Below, in pieces: positions 37,887 through 46,384 of a stretch of DNA of 64,000 bases. Both the position numbers and the translations under genes were made by a program. Each line of letters begins with the position of its first letter. The stretch's first letter is position 1. Under the pieces are notes generated by a model, which was given only the letters and a program-made list of their open reading frames with translations, searched no databases and was not told where the DNA came from. The DNA is from Thalassoroseus pseudoceratinae (GTDB lineage Bacteria > Planctomycetota > Planctomycetia > Planctomycetales > Planctomycetaceae), in assembly GCF_011634775.1 (NCBI RefSeq), contig NZ_JAALXT010000001.1, positions 1,383,125 to 1,447,124 on the forward strand, given 5' to 3'.

Positions 37887-39134
37887 TTATTGCTCTTTGA
37901 TGGTGAATTCCAAAACCGTCCGTCCTAGAGAAATTTGGTCGCCCGTTTGCAAGATATGCTTCCGGATGGGTTGTCCGTTGACGTAGGTTCCATCGGGCGT
38001 ATCCAGGTCGACAATTTCAAACCGCCCGCCTCGGTTCGTGATCGTCGCATGCTCTGGTTCGATGACCTCATCCTTAAACAGATACACGTCGGCTTTGGGC
38101 GAACTGCCCAGCGTGGTGGTATCGCGGAACAAGACGAATTGTTTACCTGCCAACGGTCCTTGCCGCATCAAGAGCCAGGCGGATTTGGTCCAACCTTCGA
38201 CCAATCCGACAAACAATCCGACGAACAAACCAATCAGGGTAAACCCAACCATCCGACTCACATCGGCTTCCCCCGACCTCGGAGCCAACAGAAAGTCGAT
38301 GGGATCGAACAACATCCCGCCCAACAATCCGCCCAAGACGCCGCCAACCACACCGTTTAACACAACCTTCTTCGATTTGGTCGCAATTCCCTGACCCAAA
38401 CCCGCCGCGATCGCACAGATCGCCCACGCCAACGATCGGCCAATCATTTGTAGCAGGAACGCGAACTTCTTGGGGGCCGGCTTGATCCGCGTCATCTCCG
38501 CGACGAGCCAATACTCGACGACCATGTAATCTTCACCGGCGAACAACCGTTGCTCAGCGGTCGCCCATGCTCGTTCGGCTTCGGTGATGCCCTCGTCTTT
38601 GCGAATCTCTTCGTCTAATTCAACCGAGAACTCTTCCATCGTGCCGTAGATCAATCCCGAAGGAAAACTCAGAATCGCGCCGCCGAAGAAACCGATCGCC
38701 AAGCCAATCAATCCGGACAAGGCCGCCCGACGAAGATTGCGGCACATCACCCCTTCAGCCGCCCCGAGAAACAACCCCACGCCCCCCGTTACTGCGGGGA
38801 AGATCAACAACGCGAATGGGTTGGACTCGTGAATCAAATCCTTGCTGAAAAACTGCGAACCGTACTTCAGGTACAGCAATCGTCGGATGAATTGCCGTTG
38901 AGTTTCAACGTCGTCGATCAATGGTTCGACAATGAAGAGCCAAGCGATAAACGCACCGAGTCCGCTCGCAAGTGACAAGTAGAACCAACTGGAAAAGAAG
39001 ATTCGTTGAAAAAGCGGTTGGGGTTCCGTGTCGTGGAGTTCGCGACGCAACCCGTCTTGCACATCGAGATAATCCTCGACGGAATCGGAGAACAAATCGT
39101 CGTCATTGATGCGAATGGGATCGGACGGGGGCAT
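37887..39134 (-). CDS. Polytopic membrane protein with C-terminal FHA domain
   Basis: A 415-residue protein. About 50 cytoplasmic residues come first, then helices at 50-72, 105-125, 135-165 and several Gly-rich helices at 235-320 (GVVGGVLGGLLGGMLFDP, GFTLIGLFVGLFVGLVEG). Residues 325-415 are an FHA domain: TTTLGSSPKADVYLF, PEHATITNRGG and DGTYVNGQPI carry the usual Gly, Ser, His and Asn-Gly residues. FHA domains bind phosphothreonine, so the protein could bring a phosphorylated partner to the membrane. No kinase gene is adjacent. It lies 38 bases after the JAB gene in the same unit. Confidence 0.85.
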   Translation of the reverse strand: MPPSDPIRINDDDLFSDSVEDYLDVQDGLRRELHDTEPQPLFQRIFFSSWFYLSLASGLGAFIAWLFIVEPLIDDVETQRQFIRRLLYLKYGSQFFSKDLIHESNPFALLIFPAVTGGVGLFLGAAEGVMCRNLRRAALSGLIGLAIGFFGGAILSFPSGLIYGTMEEFSVELDEEIRKDEGITEAERAWATAEQRLFAGEDYMVVEYWLVAEMTRIKPAPKKFAFLLQMIGRSLAWAICAIAAGLGQGIATKSKKVVLNGVVGGVLGGLLGGMLFDPIDFLLAPRSGEADVSRMVGFTLIGLFVGLFVGLVEGWTKSAWLLMRQGPLAGKQFVLFRDTTTLGSSPKADVYLFKDEVIEPEHATITNRGGRFEIVDLDTPDGTYVNGQPIRKHILQTGDQISLGRTVLEFTIKEQ

Positions 39135-39172
39135 GAGATTGGCCGTGGCTCTCGCGGTGATTCCGGGAAACG

Positions 39173-40354
39173 TTAGGACTCGTCGGACGATTCTTTCGGT
39201 GAAGTTTCTTCAGCTGGTTTCTTCTTCGTAGGCAGACTTTTGGGCTCGTCTGTCGGTTCGCTTTTTTGGCGTTCGATCAACTTCGCCTCCGCTTCGAGGA
39301 AACGGTTGAGAAGTTCGGTATCGGAGGCATTCAGTCCATAGTCGTTGGCGATGTCGTCGGTCGCACTTCGCGTTTTCTGCAATGCGGTCAGCACGGTCTG
39401 CCACGACTTCCGAACGGCTTTCGCATCGTTTCCTTTGAGGGCGTTGGTGTGATCGTCGGACAGTTCACGTGTAGCGTTCTCGATCTCGTCGAGTTGCCGA
39501 CTCAAGACCTCCAACTTCTCCCGCAACCCCGGACGCATTCCCTTCCAAATCGAATAATCTCGCAGCACTTCCGCCTTGATCATTTGCTGCTCCCAAGCGG
39601 TCAAACGCGGACGCCGCCACTCTGCGACGAGAAACCCCAAGAGAAACAACGCCACCGCAACCAAGATCGGTTGCCAAAACTCGGACAGACTCTCCTTCTG
39701 AGGAGTTTCCGAAAACGCGGGCTGTGGAGAAGCCATTTGCGGTGAATTGGAATTTGACCCGCGACGCTGTTCCGGTCCGCCAACCGCGAGGCTTTCCGTG
39801 TGCGTGTCCGCGACAATTCGATCACCGATCCAGAAATGGGAAATCGGTTCCGGCGTCCCGTTTCGCCATTGGAACACGCCTTCGGTCTTGCGAATGGGAT
39901 CGACCACATGGGCGACTTGCCCGGCTCCGGAAAAGAAATTCTGATGAATGAAACAATCCCGGTCGCTCAGAAAGATCCCAAAATCTGGGTGCGTGTGATA
40001 CCAACCAACGATTTGAAATTCCGTGAAGTCGGCGTCCATCTGCCGATTGATTTCCGCCCATGATTCGTGCGTGAACGTGACTTCCGCGAACTTGCTGGTC
40101 GCGGAGTCGCAACGAATGGCGTGAGCAATCCGGCAAAACGGGCCATCGTCATCGTGTTCGATCGCCCCGACCAGTACGCCACAGATTTCGACAGTGGTGT
40201 TCTCGGTTGCATGTGACCAAATCGACTCGTGAGCGGAATCGGCAAAGTGCACCCGGAACGGTTCAGATCGTCCTGCGGGAAATTCGTGGCGTGGTAGGTC
40301 TTCGCCCGTGAGTTCGTGAATGTCCGGTCGATTCGGGCTGCTATTGTCAGTCAT
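39173..40354 (-). CDS. JAB/JAMM metalloprotease domain protein with membrane helix and coiled coil
   Basis: A 393-residue protein. The N-terminal 200 residues are a JAB/MPN domain with a complete JAMM site: Glu56 in VEICGVLVG, His120 and His122 in GWYHTHPDFG, Ser130 and Asp133. Such enzymes remove ubiquitin-like proteins from targets or trim their C-terminus. A membrane helix follows near 218-238 (ILVAVALFLLGFLVAEW), then a charged helical region, probably coiled coil, to about 370 and a Lys/Glu/Ser-rich tail. ATG 40354 is preceded by GGGGA; it overlaps the E1 stop by 8 bases. It is the deconjugase or processing enzyme candidate of the locus. Confidence 0.88.
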   Translation of the reverse strand: MTDNSSPNRPDIHELTGEDLPRHEFPAGRSEPFRVHFADSAHESIWSHATENTTVEICGVLVGAIEHDDDGPFCRIAHAIRCDSATSKFAEVTFTHESWAEINRQMDADFTEFQIVGWYHTHPDFGIFLSDRDCFIHQNFFSGAGQVAHVVDPIRKTEGVFQWRNGTPEPISHFWIGDRIVADTHTESLAVGGPEQRRGSNSNSPQMASPQPAFSETPQKESLSEFWQPILVAVALFLLGFLVAEWRRPRLTAWEQQMIKAEVLRDYSIWKGMRPGLREKLEVLSRQLDEIENATRELSDDHTNALKGNDAKAVRKSWQTVLTALQKTRSATDDIANDYGLNASDTELLNRFLEAEAKLIERQKSEPTDEPKSLPTKKKPAEETSPKESSDES

Positions 40355-41558
40355 GAAGTTCCCCGAGAACGGCGGTGCGATCACCGATCAACTCGTAATA
40401 ACGCTGTTGAAGTCCCACACGACCACCCACGATGTCCCACGGCGGCACACCGATCTCCGTCAGTGTTTTCTCACCGAGCAGCTCGTCGTTCCCAAGTTGC
40501 TTTCCGATGCTGTGATAAGTTTGCGGGACACGATGCTCTCCACACGCCGGGCAAACACCATCTGACTCGGTGACACGAGCCAACGATGTGAACCGCGGTT
40601 CCACGGCATTGCAACGCGGGCAATGAAGTCCCGAAAGCAGATCATGATTCAACTCGATCACAGCATCCGAATCGTCGAAGTCATGACGCACGCGGTCGAG
40701 CAATTCACCAACCGTCAACTCATCGACCTTGCGATCCCACAGTGCGATGGGGTCGAACGGATCATGCGCGGGGCAGTCATCTTTTTGCGTGTACGTGACG
40801 AGATAACTCTGATGATAGGTGCCGTCGAATACAAAACCTTGACCGGAAATCGTCTCCATTCCGTGCAAGAATTTGACGGCTTCTTGCACCTGCATCCCGG
40901 CTATGATGGAGGCCGTCGTGGGGGTGGTCGGCACTTTTCCCGCCGCCATTTGTTCGCGGGTGAGCAGGGCACAACTCCGCCGAGCTTCGAGCATCTTCCA
41001 ATCGGTTTCGCTCATGGTGCATTCATAACACGGTCCGCAAGCGGGGTCGAACACGCGAGCCACACCGTCGAGCCGTTCAATCGCTCCGTCAATCCATACT
41101 TTTTCGGTGCGAGCAGCGGCGGAGTTGATCGCCACACGGGCTTCGCGATTATCCAACCCACCGATAATCACATCCGCCCATCGAAAGATTCCCAACCCCA
41201 ATTCATAGACGACATTTCCCCGAAACGGCCGCACCCGCATTTCGGGATAAATTTCTTTCCCGCGTTCCGATGCGACATCGACTTTCGCCCGCCCACAATC
41301 GGACTCACGAAACAATACGGATCGAGATAGATTGGAATTCTCGACGGTATCGAGATCCGCTAGGAACACTCGCCCGACGCCAAGCAACGCCAGATTCTTG
41401 ACGATCTCGTTGCCGAGCGCTCCCGCACCGATGACGACAACCTTCGCATTCGCGAGCCGTTCTTGATCCCACCAGCTGATCAATTCAAATCGCGAAAAAC
41501 GCCCGTCGGAGGGTTCTTCCAACTGCTCGTTTAGCCGCAGTGGTTCAGCGTCCGCCAT
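40347..41558 (-). CDS. E1-like ubiquitin-activating enzyme (ThiF/MoeB superfamily) with C-terminal zinc ribbon
   Basis: A 403-residue adenylating enzyme. The nucleotide motif VVVIGAGALGNEIVKNLALLG is at 40-60, LADLD with Asp70 and NLSR with Arg79 follow, as in ThiF, MoeB and eukaryotic E1s. DPACGPCYECT (Cys177, Cys180) and ARRSCALLT (Cys196) match the order seen in UBA3: a metal-binding pair, then the thioester cysteine. VPTTPTTASIIAGMQVQEAVKFL is the conserved crossover helix. A second zinc ribbon (Cys313, 316, 336, 339) lies in the C-terminal extension. GGAGG 6 bases before ATG 41558 sets the start, which overlaps the ubiquitin-like gene by 14 bases. It would activate that protein with ATP. 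Confidence 0.88.
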   Translation of the reverse strand: MADAEPLRLNEQLEEPSDGRFSRFELISWWDQERLANAKVVVIGAGALGNEIVKNLALLGVGRVFLADLDTVENSNLSRSVLFRESDCGRAKVDVASERGKEIYPEMRVRPFRGNVVYELGLGIFRWADVIIGGLDNREARVAINSAAARTEKVWIDGAIERLDGVARVFDPACGPCYECTMSETDWKMLEARRSCALLTREQMAAGKVPTTPTTASIIAGMQVQEAVKFLHGMETISGQGFVFDGTYHQSYLVTYTQKDDCPAHDPFDPIALWDRKVDELTVGELLDRVRHDFDDSDAVIELNHDLLSGLHCPRCNAVEPRFTSLARVTESDGVCPACGEHRVPQTYHSIGKQLGNDELLGEKTLTEIGVPPWDIVGGRVGLQQRYYELIGDRTAVLGELHD

Positions 41559-41838
41559 TGGCATCCTCCGCACCGGCGGTGATCTCGGGTTGCAGGCGGA
41601 GAATATCACCATCACGAACGTCCGCGGATTCCAATGTCTGATCGTCAAGCAACTGCCGACCACTGGCCCGGTGGTGGAATTTGTAACTCATCAATTGGCC
41701 ATCGGGGCTGTTCCGAGGCAGATTCATTTTCTCAACAAGCACCGCGATGACCCGATTCACCGGGGCACTCGCGGGAAGTTCCACCTGCTGCTTTTTGTTG
41801 CCGGTCGCATCCCAGACTTCGATGGTGATATCACTCAT
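41545..41838 (-). CDS. Ubiquitin-like protein with C-terminal Gly-Gly-Arg
   Basis: A 97-residue beta-grasp protein of the YukD/EsaB-like ubiquitin type. The ubiquitin pattern is visible: a first strand ITIEVWDATG, then VNRVIAVLVEKMNL (helix), FHHRASGRQLLDDQTL (the loop where ubiquitin has its FAGKQLEDGRTL-like segment) and SADVRDGDILRLQP. The C-terminus is AGAEDANGGR: Gly95-Gly96 plus one Arg, so removal of a single residue would expose a diglycine end. No type VII secretion genes are near, which argues against a YukD secretion role. It is the first gene of the nine-gene unit and overlaps the E1-like gene by 14 bases. Confidence 0.85.
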   Translation of the reverse strand: MSDITIEVWDATGNKKQQVELPASAPVNRVIAVLVEKMNLPRNSPDGQLMSYKFHHRASGRQLLDDQTLESADVRDGDILRLQPEITAGAEDANGGR

Positions 41839-42141
41839 AATTGTCAACCGGCTTTGTCTTCCAAGGTGATGAGCTGTCAAGATGGTGTGGTCGGCGGAAT
41901 CGACCTGATGAAATGTCAATTTGCCACACTGTCGTACGGGAATCAAGGATTCTTCGGCCCTCGATCGCCGGTATCGCGGGACGCCGATCCCATGGAATCG
42001 TTTCAATCCGTGACACGGGAGGCGCGTATCGTTCTAGATCCGGAGAAATTTCACTTGCGACCTTCCCCAAGAGCCAAACCGACTATGATAATGCAAAGAC
42101 GATCCTTTCCCCCCCATCTCATCACCGTATCGAACGGGCCC
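41839..42141. other. Divergent intergenic region upstream of the ubiquitin-like unit
   Basis: About 300 bases between the ubiquitin-like gene (minus) and the EEP-family gene (plus). On the plus side TATGAT (42085-42090) could be a -10 box, which would favour the 42142 start of the EEP gene, but no good -35 is at 16-18 bases. On the minus side two TTGACA sequences lie upstream of the ubiquitin-like ATG without a good -10. No other feature seen. Confidence 0.4.
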
Positions 42142-43287
42142 ATGAATTCTTTTCTCATCTGGACCTCGCGTGTCCTCATCGGTGGTGTGCTGCTGCTGAC
42201 AATCCTGCCCCTGTTCTCCAGCGGGTTTTGGGTGGTGCAGCTCTGCGACTTTCCTCGGGTCCAACTGACGCTGGTGCTGATTCTGCCGCTTTTGCTGCTT
42301 GGCATTCACTTCCAACGCACATCATTTCGACGCGAGCATGCCATTCTCGTGGGCTTGATGCTGCTCTTGGCCACATGGCAGATGAGTCATTTGGTTCCCT
42401 ACACGCCATTGTGGGACAAGGAACTCCCCGACGCGGCCGCTGATGCGAAAGGCGACGTCCGCGTGCTTGTCGTGAATCTCAAGAAGGACAACACGCAGTT
42501 TGACGCGATGATCGCAATGATTCAGGACTACGAACCCGACCTGTTGTTGTTGATTGAATTCAATGAAGCATGGGCCAAAGGACTCAGTCCAATTTCGCAG
42601 AGGTATCCACAACAAGTGAACGAGATCCGCGACGAAGGTCTCGGTATTGCGTTGTGGAGTCGGCTGCCAGTCAAGAACGGAGAAATTCGCCACTTGGTTT
42701 CCGACCGACGTGCATCAATTTTCGCCACGATCGAACTCAAGCCCAGCAAGCAGGTTCGCTTCGTGGGATTACATCCAACACCGCCTGGGTTGAAGGATTC
42801 CACGGGCAACGATCGGCGAAACAGCCGAATTCGTGACGCGGAACTTGTTCTCGTCGCGGACGAAGTTGCCGACGATCCCGATGCTCGTTGGATCGTGGCG
42901 GGAGATTTCAACGATGTGGCTTGGTCCGCGACGACGGAGCTATTCAAAGAGCTGAGCGGACTCAAGGATCCCCGAATCGGACGTGAGTTGCTCACCACAT
43001 ACCATCAGAGTTATCCGCTGCTGCGTTACCCGATCGACCATGTCTTTTTCTCAGAAGACACCCGCATCCATCGGATCGATCGCGTGGTCGCTCCCGGTTC
43101 CGACCATTTTGCTGTTTTCACGGTTGCCAGTCCGGTTCCCGGCGAGACGCCACCGGCAAATTCCAAAGACAAACAAAAAGCCAACGAGCTTGTCGAAGAG
43201 GGGAAGACAGACGCCGACAAACGCAATGTTGAACCCGGCGTCGATGACAACAGCGAGCCGAATTCATCTACGGACTCGACTCGCTGA
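42142..43287 (+). CDS. Membrane-anchored endonuclease/exonuclease/phosphatase family protein
   Basis: A 381-residue protein. Three membrane helices occupy residues 8-90. The EEP fold follows with VVNLKKDN, LLIEFNEAW (metal-binding Glu), AGDFNDVAW (Gly-Asp-Phe-Asn) and the catalytic PGSDHFAVF near the end. A charged Lys/Glu/Asp tail of about 45 residues closes it. Members hydrolyse phosphodiesters in nucleic acids, lipids or nucleotides; this arrangement is common as a DNase I-like membrane protein of unknown substrate. Alternative starts are ATG 42085 or 42091. It is convergent with the M56 gene, 19 bases away. Confidence 0.82.
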   Translation: MNSFLIWTSRVLIGGVLLLTILPLFSSGFWVVQLCDFPRVQLTLVLILPLLLLGIHFQRTSFRREHAILVGLMLLLATWQMSHLVPYTPLWDKELPDAAADAKGDVRVLVVNLKKDNTQFDAMIAMIQDYEPDLLLLIEFNEAWAKGLSPISQRYPQQVNEIRDEGLGIALWSRLPVKNGEIRHLVSDRRASIFATIELKPSKQVRFVGLHPTPPGLKDSTGNDRRNSRIRDAELVLVADEVADDPDARWIVAGDFNDVAWSATTELFKELSGLKDPRIGRELLTTYHQSYPLLRYPIDHVFFSEDTRIHRIDRVVAPGSDHFAVFTVASPVPGETPPANSKDKQKANELVEEGKTDADKRNVEPGVDDNSEPNSSTDSTR

Positions 43288-43306
43288 AGTTTGCATCGCA
43301 GGACGC

Positions 43307-46300
43307 TCAACGAAAATCTTGAGGGATTCGTTGACCATCCGCACGTTCGATGAGGAGTTTGAGCGTCTTGTCGCTGATATCATCTGAGACGAAGCGAACT
43401 GAACCGTCGGCCAATCCCGCATGAAAACCACCATCGAACCATCCCCCCACTTGAGGAGGTTTGTTCGCGTCGTATTTCAGATCCACGGGTTTCGTCCACG
43501 GAACCTCGGATTTGTTCTCCACCACGAAAATCGTGTTCGAGGTGCCATCCAGGATGTCTCGCAACCGCACTCCCATGATCTTCTTGGTTGCCGACTCCTT
43601 CGGCTTGCCAATTCCTGATCCACCATCTGACGCACCGCCGCCGAAAGCAAAACCGAAGCCGCCGCCAGGGACTCCCGCTTGGACGTCGATTCCGTCCTTC
43701 GTTCCAAACGCAGTCTCCACGCCAACAAACCCGACATAGCCGGTATTGGTCGAGTCATCATCATCGAGCGGATGCCGAAACATCTTGGGCATTTGCTTGA
43801 GAATCTGTTGGTTGTGTTTGCTGTCCCAAGGTTCGTCCAGGTGATAACGCTCGTAGAGTTCAGCCTGATCGAGGAATGGCAGAATCGCCACCCGCCAGCT
43901 GTGCGGCGTTTTGCCGTCCGGCCCGATGACCACGGGTGGTGGAAAATGTTTGTGAAAATCGTGGTAGTTGTGCAACGCCAGCAAGATTTGCTTGAGGTCG
44001 TTCTTGGCAAGCGTGCGGCTGGCGGCGGCCTGAGCATTACTGACAGCCGGAACGAGCAAAGATATCAAACGCTTGCTGGTGTTCGCGTCGATCTCCGTTT
44101 GAAGAGTCACCAACGTCGAGTTGTCTGCCCGAACCACTTTTGCATTCGCCAAGACGGCGTCGGCCAGTTGCAGCATCGTTCCAATCGATTCGCGTTCGCC
44201 CGGTGGCAGATGCGGGACCATCTGCCGATTCTGATTCACCATGTTCTTGCCAACGTCCAACAGTGCGTTCAGATTTTCCTGAAGCTCATCAGCAACCGAC
44301 GAGAGCGCCTGGGTTGCATCAAATCCCTCGCCTCCCAAGCCCTCGGCATAAGATTCTTCCGAACCAAACCCCCCGCCGCGTGAGGCCAACGGGGCAAAAG
44401 TCAACGCAAGTTTCAAGTCGTCCGCCATCGTTGCAGAGACAATCAGCGTGCCCGTCTTTTTCCAAAGACCATCGACGTTCGGATTCATTGCACCGAGACT
44501 CGGCGTAAGCTGGTTCAAACGATGCACATCGACCCATCCAGCCACGTCGGCAAACTGGAAGTCCTCGAAGAACTTTTCCGCAGTCTTCTTGAGTTGATTG
44601 CGAGCCGTTATCATCCCGTGCAGTCCGTCTTCGCGTGGCGAAGCGGCGAAAGAAGAGTCATCAAGGAACCAAAAACTGGTCTTGTTCTCGTTATCACGAA
44701 GATAGATTTGTCCGCCATACGTCCCCGAGCGAACGTTCGGCGTCAACTGTCGCACCACCGAAGCCTGATCCAACGGCCGCACCGATCGCACATAAAAACC
44801 TGCCAGTTCCGGCCCGATGTGTTGCAAGCCCGGAGCACCACCCGCAGGGTCCATCATGCCTGGCCCCCCCATCGCCATCCCACCCATCATTCCTTCGCCG
44901 CCGCCGAAGCCGGTATTATTGCCGAGCATTTGATTTCCATCGGGGCCGAGATCGAAATAGAAAACGACCTGTTCGGTGTCTCGCAAACCAACTCCCAAAT
45001 TCTTCTCGATGTTGGAAGCCTCCAAGAGTTTCACGAATGGCCCGAGCGACGGATGGTTCAAAATCCGTGCCGGACGGATGCCGAACGTCGCGATTGCATT
45101 GCTTGGACGCAAACTCATGTCGAACGCCCGCGTTTCCGCCGGTTCGTTTCGGCTTCCTTCCTTTGCAGCCTGCGGACGATTCGAATTTGGATCCGCAGGG
45201 GATTTACCACTGGAAAATGCACTCCCATTGCGCGCCGCCGACTGATCGGACTGTGCTTGCAGCCAATTGGAAGGTCGCACACCGATCGCCATCACTCCCA
45301 ACACCAGCACACCAACCAGCAGCCCCCAGCGAAGCCTCGGCGGTGTGTTCGTCTGCAGCTTCTTATTATTGCGTAGCATGTCGACTCTCCTCATCAACGC
45401 ATTCCGAGTGGGAAGAAACGCTCGAACCGGCCAACAAGTGCGTCCGGAAGATCGAGCCAAAGCCATCTGTGTGAGTACCTTCAAATACGGTTCATTACCG
45501 CCTACCTGACCGGCGGCGTTCGCGTCGGCAGTCAGTTCTTGATCCATCCGCAACCGAGCCGTCAACCAATGAACCAGCGGATGATAGAAGTGCAGCGTCC
45601 GCACACATTCGGCGACAAATGTGGTCAGCCAATCCCGATGCACAATGTGACTCAACTCGTGAGCCAACACCGCTTCCCGCTCAACAGCCGACCAACTCCG
45701 CCACGTCCTAGGCAGCAGAATCACCGGTCGTCGCCAACCGGTTGTCGCGGCTGAGTTCAATCGTTTGGATTCGATCAAGCGAATACGTTTGGCTACATTG
45801 GGCTTCGTCCATTCGGAAACAAAACGGTTCAGCTCGGGATCATCCACGACCGGCCCGCGACACTCACGCCACAAGAGCCCCCAAGCCACCAGCAACCGAA
45901 TCAGTCCCAATCCCAAACCGATCAGATATGCCGTCACCAGATAACGCTGCCAACTCCAGATGACTGCGGACGATTCTTCCAAATCGCTCGCACGCGGTTC
46001 TTGCAACGCTTCAACGAAGCCATCCCAAGCCGCTGACCACACTGGTTCCGCCTCGATCGAGACTCGTTCCACATGCGGTTGGCTCGGCACTGCGGTATTG
46101 GTGACATCATTCGGCGTGAAAGCCGTTTCTGTCATATTCTCGATGCGGTTCGATGGCGAGGTTTCTGACGTTTCCGGCTGCGGATTCCTATTGAGCACGG
46201 ATGCCCAACTCGGGACGGGCAGGGGAGCAAACACGGTCACCAAGCCAATCGCCACCAATCCTAGGAAAGCGACTTCCGCCCGCAATGACGGTCCACGTTT

Positions 46301-46384
46301 GCGAATCGACAGGCAGAGCAGCAACGCCGCGGTCGATACCAACGTGACCTGACACACACACCACAGACCAGCGGAAACACTCAT
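43307..46384 (-). CDS. M56 (BlaR1-like) peptidase fused to a C-terminal DUF1559-type domain
   Basis: A 1025-residue protein. Membrane helices at 8-28, 40-56, 148-172 and about 352-370 frame a zinc peptidase domain with AVLAHELSHIVHRDW (HELSH at 242-246) and the downstream Glu in DQELTADANA. After a linker comes an extracytoplasmic region of unknown type (about 420-770). It ends with a DUF1559-like domain: [48 protein letters not shown] and HAGLADGSVRFVSDD. M56 proteins partner BlaI repressors by cutting them on signal. The gene overlaps the BlaI gene by 4 bases (ATGA), so they are co-translated. Confidence 0.88.
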   Translation of the reverse strand: MSVSAGLWCVCQVTLVSTAALLLCLSIRKRGPSLRAEVAFLGLVAIGLVTVFAPLPVPSWASVLNRNPQPETSETSPSNRIENMTETAFTPNDVTNTAVPSQPHVERVSIEAEPVWSAAWDGFVEALQEPRASDLEESSAVIWSWQRYLVTAYLIGLGLGLIRLLVAWGLLWRECRGPVVDDPELNRFVSEWTKPNVAKRIRLIESKRLNSAATTGWRRPVILLPRTWRSWSAVEREAVLAHELSHIVHRDWLTTFVAECVRTLHFYHPLVHWLTARLRMDQELTADANAAGQVGGNEPYLKVLTQMALARSSGRTCWPVRAFLPTRNALMRRVDMLRNNKKLQTNTPPRLRWGLLVGVLVLGVMAIGVRPSNWLQAQSDQSAARNGSAFSSGKSPADPNSNRPQAAKEGSRNEPAETRAFDMSLRPSNAIATFGIRPARILNHPSLGPFVKLLEASNIEKNLGVGLRDTEQVVFYFDLGPDGNQMLGNNTGFGGGEGMMGGMAMGGPGMMDPAGGAPGLQHIGPELAGFYVRSVRPLDQASVVRQLTPNVRSGTYGGQIYLRDNENKTSFWFLDDSSFAASPREDGLHGMITARNQLKKTAEKFFEDFQFADVAGWVDVHRLNQLTPSLGAMNPNVDGLWKKTGTLIVSATMADDLKLALTFAPLASRGGGFGSEESYAEGLGGEGFDATQALSSVADELQENLNALLDVGKNMVNQNRQMVPHLPPGERESIGTMLQLADAVLANAKVVRADNSTLVTLQTEIDANTSKRLISLLVPAVSNAQAAASRTLAKNDLKQILLALHNYHDFHKHFPPPVVIGPDGKTPHSWRVAILPFLDQAELYERYHLDEPWDSKHNQQILKQMPKMFRHPLDDDDSTNTGYVGFVGVETAFGTKDGIDVQAGVPGGGFGFAFGGGASDGGSGIGKPKESATKKIMGVRLRDILDGTSNTIFVVENKSEVPWTKPVDLKYDANKPPQVGGWFDGGFHAGLADGSVRFVSDDISDKTLKLLIERADGQRIPQDFR

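Noticed and set aside
41545-41838. Reading the ubiquitin-like gene as a type VII secretion YukD
   Set aside because: No WXG100, EssC-type ATPase or EccD gene is near, whereas E1-, E2-, RING- and JAB-like genes are.
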